From DAOMNO01 sp035443885 (lineage in GTDB: Bacteria > Planctomycetota > Phycisphaerae > Phycisphaerales > SM1A02): a stretch of DNA of 64,000 bases. The stretch's first letter is position 1. Each line of letters begins with the position of its first letter. The notes beneath the pieces are model-generated. The model searched no databases. It was not told the DNA's origin and saw only the letters and a list, made by a program, of their open reading frames with translations. The position numbers and the translations under genes are program-made. Location: positions 1-64,000 of the forward strand of contig DAOMNO010000011.1 of NCBI GenBank assembly GCA_035443885.1, given 5' to 3'. This document shows, piece by piece, positions 59,050 through 64,000 of the stretch.

Positions 59050-59856
59050 TCAGCGGCGACGACGACCGAAGCCCAGCATGCCGAGGCCTGCTGCCAGAAT
59101 CGGGAGTCCTGCAGGGGCGGGAATCGGCTCGACATAGAAGGTGCCTGTGATGCTCGCTGTGGCGAACGCGCTGACTTCAAGCTTGAGCATGACAGAGATC
59201 GTGCTCGCATTAGCCGGGCCGACTTCGGGCACCGGCATGCCGAATGTTGTTGACGTTGAGACCGGGCCGCCCGGCGTGCTCAGCAGGAGCGCATCGAACA
59301 TCGTGCGCACTTCAGTGCCATTGATGAGACCGGCATAAACCGGGTCGCCGGCAAATGGCCCACTGGTGTGGTTGTACACAGACGCTGGCGTACCGCCGAA
59401 GCCGTTGACCGCCGCAGTCGAGCTGCCGCTGATGAACGTGCCACCAACGATGGGCGAATCAAGGGTGACTGTAACCAGAGCGAAGAACGTCTGCGAAACA
59501 GCAGTAAAGTTGGTGATCTCAAGATCAGCAGTTACAAATGCAGCGGAGCCGCCGGCGATCGCACCGGGGGTGCCACCCTTTGCACCGACAATCCAGTTCA
59601 AACCCCACGACGGGTTGAAGCCGCCGGCGGAGGGTGAACCATCGAGCGCGCCGATGTAGGTCCAGCTTCCGTCGCCGTTGTTGTGCACTTGCTGCGCAGA
59701 CTGCACGGCGTTGAACGTGATCGGCGCGCTGCCTTCAGCTTCAGCAAACCACGTGACAGATGTTGCAACCGGTCCGGCCAACGCCCCACTCGCGCAGAGG
59801 ACAAGCGCAGACGCCGCGACAACGGCACGACCCGACAGGTTTGAAAGACTCGTCAT
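59050..59856 (-). CDS. Second secreted protein with PAPAG/RRRR sorting signal
   Basis: A 268-residue exported protein with a signal peptide (about 8-28, ALVLCASGALAG) and a Ser/Thr/Gly-rich beta domain (VTWFAEAEGSAPITFNAV...). Its tail PIPAPAGLPILAAGLGMLGFGRRRR is nearly the same as that of the neighbour, but the mature domains are not obviously related. ATG at 59856 with GGAG 10 nt upstream; a longer reading frame is not supported. Likely a substrate of the same exosortase-type sorting system. No exosortase gene is in the window. Confidence 0.85.
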   Translation of the reverse strand: MTSLSNLSGRAVVAASALVLCASGALAGPVATSVTWFAEAEGSAPITFNAVQSAQQVHNNGDGSWTYIGALDGSPSAGGFNPSWGLNWIVGAKGGTPGAIAGGSAAFVTADLEITNFTAVSQTFFALVTVTLDSPIVGGTFISGSSTAAVNGFGGTPASVYNHTSGPFAGDPVYAGLINGTEVRTMFDALLLSTPGGPVSTSTTFGMPVPEVGPANASTISVMLKLEVSAFATASITGTFYVEPIPAPAGLPILAAGLGMLGFGRRRR

Positions 59857-60038
59857 TGCACAATTCTCCACAGGCTCATCCAATACTTACGCCTCATCAG
59901 AGTGCGCAAGACTGGTACGATCAGAACGGCCTTGACCCTCCGAGGTCATTTACTCCATCCCTTCGACCCAAGACAATACCACCAAAACATTGGTTCAACA
60001 AGCACTATTTTGCTAATTTTTCCGGAATCGAGATCGAG

Positions 60039-61067
60039 TCAGGTCGAGCATAACCCGACCTCGATGGCCTCTTCCTGGGCTAACTCTGAACAAAGAACCG
60101 CCCTCATTTCAGCCGTCGATGAGGCCAGCCGGATCGCTTCCTTCAGCGGTTTTTCGTGCCCCATGGTCTTGCCGTACCAACTGATGCGGCGATTGAGCGT
60201 TTGCACGGCCGTTTTTTCATCTGAAAACTCGGTTAGCAGTTCGAGGTGCCTGAGGATCACCCGAATTTTCTCCTTCCGCGTCAGTTCCGGGCCGGGGTTG
60301 CCGGTGTGAAGATAGGAAAAGGTTCGGCGGAACATCCACGGCGCTCGCATCGCGCCGCGGCCGATCATGACGCCGTTGCATCCGGTCCGATCGATCATTC
60401 GCCGCGCATCCTCAGGCTCGATGACATCTCCGTTCCCGATGACGGGAATCTGTCTGACTGCAGCGACCACCCGTGCAATGCCTTCAAGATCAACACTTCC
60501 CTTAAAACGCTGTTCGGTTGTTCGTCCGTGGACTGTAACCGCTGCGATGCCGACATCTTCGAGGCGCCTGGCCAAATCCGGCGCGACGATGCGGCTGGTG
60601 TCCCACCCCAGTCGCATCTTCGCAGTAACTGGAACCCGATCCCCTTGCGTTCGTTCGACCGCCCGGACAATTCGTTCCGCCAGGCGCACCGTTCGGTCAA
60701 CATCGCACAGCAGCAGTGATCCGCCATTCTTCTTGGCGACTTTGTCCACGGGGCAGCCCATATTGATGTCGATGATGTGCGCGCCGCCCAAAGCTGGATC
60801 GGCAGCCCACTGTGCCGCTTCAGGCAGCGGGTCTTGATCGCAGCCGTAAAGCTGCATGCAAAATGGTGTCTCGCGCGGATCGGTTGCAGCGAGACGAAGG
60901 GCTTTGGGATTTCCTCGCAGAATGGAGTGGCAGTTGAGCAGGTCAGTGCTGCTGAGGCCGACGCCACCCTGTTCGCGGCAAAGAAGCCGAAATGGCAGAT
61001 CGCACTGGCCCGCCATAGGAGCAAGAAGCAAGGGCGACTTAAGCAGGATGTTGCCGATGCGAAGCAC
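60039..61067 (-). CDS. dus: tRNA-dihydrouridine synthase (Dus family)
   Basis: A 342-residue FMN enzyme reducing uridines in tRNA. N-terminal APMAGQCDLPFRLLCREQGG, GCDQDPLPEAAQ, catalytic Cys105 in IIDINMGCPVDKVAKKNGG, VTAKMRLGW, VTVHGRTTEQRFKG, VIGNGDVIEPEDARRM and GVMIGRGAMRAPW are all present, so it should be active. Closest by eye to DusB. The start is a GTG at 61067 with TACAAT 8 nt upstream and no Shine-Dalgarno sequence. Divergent from the FmdB-like gene, start codons 69 nt apart. Confidence 0.94.
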   Translation of the reverse strand: MLRIGNILLKSPLLLAPMAGQCDLPFRLLCREQGGVGLSSTDLLNCHSILRGNPKALRLAATDPRETPFCMQLYGCDQDPLPEAAQWAADPALGGAHIIDINMGCPVDKVAKKNGGSLLLCDVDRTVRLAERIVRAVERTQGDRVPVTAKMRLGWDTSRIVAPDLARRLEDVGIAAVTVHGRTTEQRFKGSVDLEGIARVVAAVRQIPVIGNGDVIEPEDARRMIDRTGCNGVMIGRGAMRAPWMFRRTFSYLHTGNPGPELTRKEKIRVILRHLELLTEFSDEKTAVQTLNRRISWYGKTMGHEKPLKEAIRLASSTAEMRAVLCSELAQEEAIEVGLCST

Positions 61068-61075
61068 AGTGCCGC

Positions 61076-61130
61076 ATTGTATGACTCATGCAGGGCAGGA
61101 TTGTCCAGCAGGATGCGTGCCCTCTACAAT
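61076..61130. promoter_or_regulatory. Overlapping divergent leaderless promoters
   Basis: Minus strand: TACAAT at 61076-61081 serves dus. Plus strand: TTGTCC (61101-61106), 18 nt, TACAAT (61125-61130), and 6 nt later the ATG of the FmdB-like gene. The same hexamer read on the minus strand (GGACAA) lies 19 nt from the dus -10, so both directions may share one -35 region. Confidence 0.55.
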
Positions 61131-61136
61131 CCGATC

Positions 61137-61412
61137 ATGCCGACGTATGTGTATCAGGTTGTGAACAAGGATGGCTCTGAGGGCGAGATTTTCGAGGTCT
61201 TTCAGAAGATGTCGGACCCGCCCCTGACGAAGCATCCAGAGAACGGCAAGCCGGTGCGGCGGATCATCCAGCCCCCGGCTGTGCATACACAAGGCGATCG
61301 GCTCAGCAACAAGAATCTCGATCGACTTGGCTTCACCAAGTATGAGCGTGCTGGCGGCGGGCACTATGAGAAGAAAGCGGGGCAGGGGCCGAATGTCATC
61401 AGTGCGGATTGA
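61137..61412 (+). CDS. FmdB-family protein lacking zinc-ribbon cysteines
   Basis: A 91-residue protein. MPTYVYQ, IFEVFQKMSDPPLT and GKPVRRII match the frame of the FmdB zinc-ribbon family (MPTYEYxCxxCG..FE.xQ.M.DPPL..CP.CG). All four zinc-binding Cys are missing: the first pair is replaced by VVNKDGSEGE and the second by KHPENG. The C-terminus (NKNLDRLGFTKYERAGGGHYEKKAG) is conserved in style with planctomycete members. Probably not a zinc protein; function unknown. Leaderless start at 61137. Confidence 0.8.
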   Translation: MPTYVYQVVNKDGSEGEIFEVFQKMSDPPLTKHPENGKPVRRIIQPPAVHTQGDRLSNKNLDRLGFTKYERAGGGHYEKKAGQGPNVISAD

Positions 61413-61434
61413 ACAAAGAATCATGTGCAAATGA

Positions 61435-61464
61435 AAAGCCCAGGGATGGGAGTCCCTGGGCTTT
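61435..61464. terminator. Bidirectional terminator
   Basis: AAAGCCCAGGGA-TGGGAG-TCCCTGGGCTTT: 12-bp stem with AAA/TTT flanks (ATGAAAAG and CTTTATT), between convergent FmdB-like and subtilase genes; usable from both sides. Confidence 0.88.
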
Positions 61465-61493
61465 ATTCATCCGACTACTGAAGCCTGCAAACT

Positions 61494-64000
61494 TCAGGGG
61501 CATGGACCCCACGCGCCGAGGAGCAGCAGCAGGTCCTGCACGTCCACAGATCCGCTGTTATTCAAGTCGGCGGGGCAACCTGCACACGGCCCCCATGCGC
61601 CGAGGAGCAGCAGCAAGTCCTGCACGTCCACAGATCCGCTGTTGTTGAGGTCGGCTGGGCAGGCTGGCGCAGCGGGTGTGCATGTGATGACCATTGTGCC
61701 GCTTCCGGTTGCGCCTTGGTGGCCACCGATGCGTACACGGTAGAACACTCCTTGTGTGACATCGAATGTTACTTCCGGCGCGAGGCCGCAGACGTTATTC
61801 GCGCAGGCCACTGGTGTGCCGGGATTGCCGCACGTACCGGTGTAGATCACCATCTTGGCGTCATAGTCTGCGCCGCACAGGCTGACGGTCATTGTGCCAT
61901 TGCACAGCGCCTGGTGCGCAAACCAAACATCGTTCTCGATGTGGGTGTAGCCGTTGAAGTTGCAATGCGTCGGCTCATTCGGGCCGTCCGTCGTTGCGCC
62001 GAGCGTTGTGAATGGCGTCGCGCCTTCGCCAACGAACTCAATGTTCTGGCAGTTGTCGTTCGGCGGTGGAGCGGGGCCGACTGACACCGCGCCGCTGATG
62101 ACGAGCGCGTAACCCTGCAGTTGCTGGCTTACATTCGCGCCAATCACGCGAGCCGTCCAGTTGCCGACGGCGGGATTGTTCAGATGAACCTGCTCAACGT
62201 TGTTCTTGGCGTCCTTGACGCCGCCGGTGACTGAAATGCCACCGCTGAACACGTTGCCGCGGTACGTTACACCGCCCGGCGTAATGACTTCGAGATCCAG
62301 GTCATTGACCACGGGGTTCGATGCGCCCGCCGTGCCCGCCACATCGGTGAACACCAGCGTAACCTTCAACTTCTCAGTGCTGCTGGAGATGGCGAAATTA
62401 TGTGTGGCGACCTGACCCGTGCTCAGGCCGTTGTTGTTGCGAACATCGAAGACTGCAAGACGACGAGTCTGACCCGTAAAGTGCAGCGACTCGTCCAGTC
62501 GCACGCGGCCCCAGCCCTCCGTGTTGCCGGGATAGCCTGCCATGCCTGTCATGTCCACGGCAGAGTTCAGAAGTGTGGCCTTGATCAGCGCGCCGCTCGG
62601 TGTAAATGCATTGGAAGGGACCGCAGCGCCCGTGGGATAGAAGCCGTCTGTGAAATACTGACGAGCGAGCGCGCCGGCGCCGGCTACGGCGGGACACGCC
62701 ATTGAGGTGCCGGTCATGTTCGTCGTGCTGCACGAACCGCCCGTTGATGAAGTCGTGGAGCAGCCGGGTGCCATGATTTCAGGCTTCCGGCGGCCATCTG
62801 CGGTCGGGCCAGCTCCGCCGGAGCAGAAGTTGTGCTGATTCGGGCTGCCTTGCGTCGCAGCGACAGCGAGAAGATTTTTCGCGTTCTCTGGATTCCGAAG
62901 TGAACTCGTATTCGTGACAGCGAGAACCGGCAGCGACTCTTCAAAGTCTCGTGCGAACCTGTCGAAGCCACGGCACATGCCGTCATAGGCAGTCGTGCCG
63001 TCGTTGCCCCAACTGTTCGTGTGGATGCGTGCGCCTTGATTGTGATGCGTCTGGAGGCGGCTGTACACAGCAGTCTCGTTGAAACTCGGGATGGTGTTGA
63101 AGACCATCTTGGCCATGTACGCAACGCCGCGCGTGTTGGCGTTCGAGCCAGCATCGCCGACGGCCGTGCCTGAAACGTGCGTGCCGTGAGAGTCGTTTCC
63201 TGTGCTGCTGTTGTAGGCGAGAATCTTGCGGTGATTCGGGCCGAAGGGCTGGCTATCGACGAATGAGCAGTGGTTCGGGTTGGGCCGACCGTCGATGACC
63301 GCAACGACCTGACCTTCGCCTCGAATGCCTGCGTTATAGACCGGAGTAACACCCGAGGTGTTGCTCTGCACGATCCAGCGGTTGTTGTTGTTGCTGCGAA
63401 TTGTTACTTCTGGCGATTCTTCAACGAACTGGACTTCATTGATGCTCGCGAGCGCAGCCACCGATTCGGCGGGCATGGACGCGGTAATCACCATGCTGTC
63501 ACCGAGCGGTTGAATGATGTGAATGACCGCGCCGGGAATCTGGCTGACGGCAACAGCCGGGCCGTCGCCTTCCGGCAGTTCTGCAGCGACGCCTGCAAAC
63601 AGCGTGATGTCCACAGCAACGCGGCCTGCATCCGCAAGTGCCTGGCGTTCTTCAGTGAAATAGGGGCGCTGACCGATGCCAGGTGCGATCTTCCAATCGT
63701 TCTGATACTCACCGACCCAGATGACGAAGCCGGTACGCTGCAGATCGGCAGGCTGCACGCCGCCGAGTCGTGAGATGTATGAGTAGGCGGGCAGATAGTC
63801 GCCGAGTTGCACGCCGATCGCTTCTAGCAATTCGCGGCGTTCCGGCGTGATGGGAGCATTCAGCGAGACAACATACCAGCGATTCTCATCGAATCCGAAG
63901 TTGCCACCCGGATTGACCACCAAGTTGATCGGCAGTTCCAGCGCGTTCACATCCCCGGTCATCATGTTCAGCACACCGGCCGTCAGTGGGAGAATGTTCA
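61494..64000 (-). CDS. Secreted subtilase (S8) with two GC-type dockerin repeats, 5' end missing
   Basis: The frame is open to the window edge, so the signal peptide and true start lie outside; a GTG at 63974 is only an internal candidate. Counting from there, catalytic Asp228 (AVIDGRPN), His263 (DSHGTHVSG), oxyanion Asn355 (VLAVTN) and Ser424 (TGTSMACPA) are present, so the peptidase should be active. A beta-sandwich like that of KP-43 subtilases follows (LKVTLVFTDV...NDLDLEVITPGG...NNVEQVHL). Then comes a Cys-containing domain (DNCQNIEFVGEG...YTGTCG) and two tandem dockerin-like repeats. The repeats probably anchor the enzyme to a cell-surface partner (inference). Confidence 0.93.
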   Translation of the reverse strand, partial: NILPLTAGVLNMMTGDVNALELPINLVVNPGGNFGFDENRWYVVSLNAPITPERRELLEAIGVQLGDYLPAYSYISRLGGVQPADLQRTGFVIWVGEYQNDWKIAPGIGQRPYFTEERQALADAGRVAVDITLFAGVAAELPEGDGPAVAVSQIPGAVIHIIQPLGDSMVITASMPAESVAALASINEVQFVEESPEVTIRSNNNNRWIVQSNTSGVTPVYNAGIRGEGQVVAVIDGRPNPNHCSFVDSQPFGPNHRKILAYNSSTGNDSHGTHVSGTAVGDAGSNANTRGVAYMAKMVFNTIPSFNETAVYSRLQTHHNQGARIHTNSWGNDGTTAYDGMCRGFDRFARDFEESLPVLAVTNTSSLRNPENAKNLLAVAATQGSPNQHNFCSGGAGPTADGRRKPEIMAPGCSTTSSTGGSCSTTNMTGTSMACPAVAGAGALARQYFTDGFYPTGAAVPSNAFTPSGALIKATLLNSAVDMTGMAGYPGNTEGWGRVRLDESLHFTGQTRRLAVFDVRNNNGLSTGQVATHNFAISSSTEKLKVTLVFTDVAGTAGASNPVVNDLDLEVITPGGVTYRGNVFSGGISVTGGVKDAKNNVEQVHLNNPAVGNWTARVIGANVSQQLQGYALVISGAVSVGPAPPPNDNCQNIEFVGEGATPFTTLGATTDGPNEPTHCNFNGYTHIENDVWFAHQALCNGTMTVSLCGADYDAKMVIYTGTCGNPGTPVACANNVCGLAPEVTFDVTQGVFYRVRIGGHQGATGSGTMVITCTPAAPACPADLNNSGSVDVQDLLLLLGAWGPCAGCPADLNNSGSVDVQDLLLLLGAWGPCP
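61497..61661 (-). repeat. Duplicated 84-bp dockerin-encoding unit
   Basis: Units at 61578-61661 and 61497-61577 encode CPADLNNSGSVDVQDLLLLL followed by GAWGPC, identical in protein. They differ at only a handful of bases, mostly silent, which suggests recent duplication or gene conversion. Confidence 0.9.

Noticed and set aside
60777..61136. Long N-terminal extension of the FmdB-like protein
   Set aside because: The extension runs antisense through dus; the MPTY start with its -10 box is the natural beginning.

Overview
The window reads as chromosomal DNA of a planctomycete, most likely of the class Phycisphaerae. The indications are the large pseudopilin-like proteins with an N-terminal FT(I/L)IE(L/I)L motif, a secreted subtilase ending in two 'GC-type' dockerin repeats (CPADLNNSGSVDVQDLL and so on), two secreted proteins ending in a PAPAG / hydrophobic / RRRR sorting tail, a sigma factor next to a membrane Ser/Thr kinase, and DUF1015 beside serine biosynthesis genes. 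Base composition is moderately GC-rich and even throughout. I saw no insertion sequence, prophage, CRISPR array, tRNA or rRNA.

Layout. 1-3.3 kb: three tandem near-identical large prepilin-like genes (the first cut by the window edge) with long, partly conserved leaders. 3.3-13.5 kb: ruvB, a membrane-fused spermidine-synthase-like protein, an S9 prolyl oligopeptidase, a P1B-like ATPase with an unusual CPG motif, an A-type Fe-S carrier and a coiled-coil protein. 13.8-17 kb: sigma factor plus transmembrane Ser/Thr kinase. 17.2-25.2 kb: a high-affinity phosphate locus pstS-pstC-pstA-pstB-(triple-repeat lipoprotein)-phoU, with the extended forms of PstC (beta-propeller) and PstA. 25.2-31.3 kb: a parvulin-type lipoprotein with an ABC-2 exporter, a zinc-ribbon/GYF membrane protein and a GT-C-type membrane glycosyltransferase. 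31.4-40.3 kb: a class I aminotransferase, two overlapping CPA2/RCK antiporters, a frameshifted clpS, and serC, serA and DUF1015 on the minus strand.

40.5-57.3 kb is the most notable region: a type IV pilus / type II secretion-like assembly cluster. Its order is PilZ protein, major pilin, two accessory membrane proteins, minor pseudopilin, PilM-N-O-P-like proteins, secretin, TPR lipoprotein, histidine kinase, single-domain response regulator, GAF/HD-GYP c-di-GMP phosphodiesterase, STAS protein, assembly ATPase and inner-membrane platform protein. Many of these genes overlap or are tightly spaced. The signalling genes sit between the secretin and the motor ATPase, so pilus or secretion activity is probably wired directly to a two-component / c-di-GMP / STAS circuit. 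This functional reading is inference from gene order.

57.4-64 kb: a free-Met-sulfoxide-reductase-like GAF protein, two secreted sorting-tail proteins, dus, an FmdB-like protein without its zinc cysteines, and the dockerin-bearing subtilase running off the right edge.

A recurring regulatory theme is a TANNNT hexamer placed 6-8 nt before the start codon of genes that lack a Shine-Dalgarno sequence (ruvB, serA, DUF1015, the aminotransferase, the glycosyltransferase, dus, fmdB-like). This suggests leaderless transcription. Genes with long leaders carry clear AAGGAG-type sites instead.
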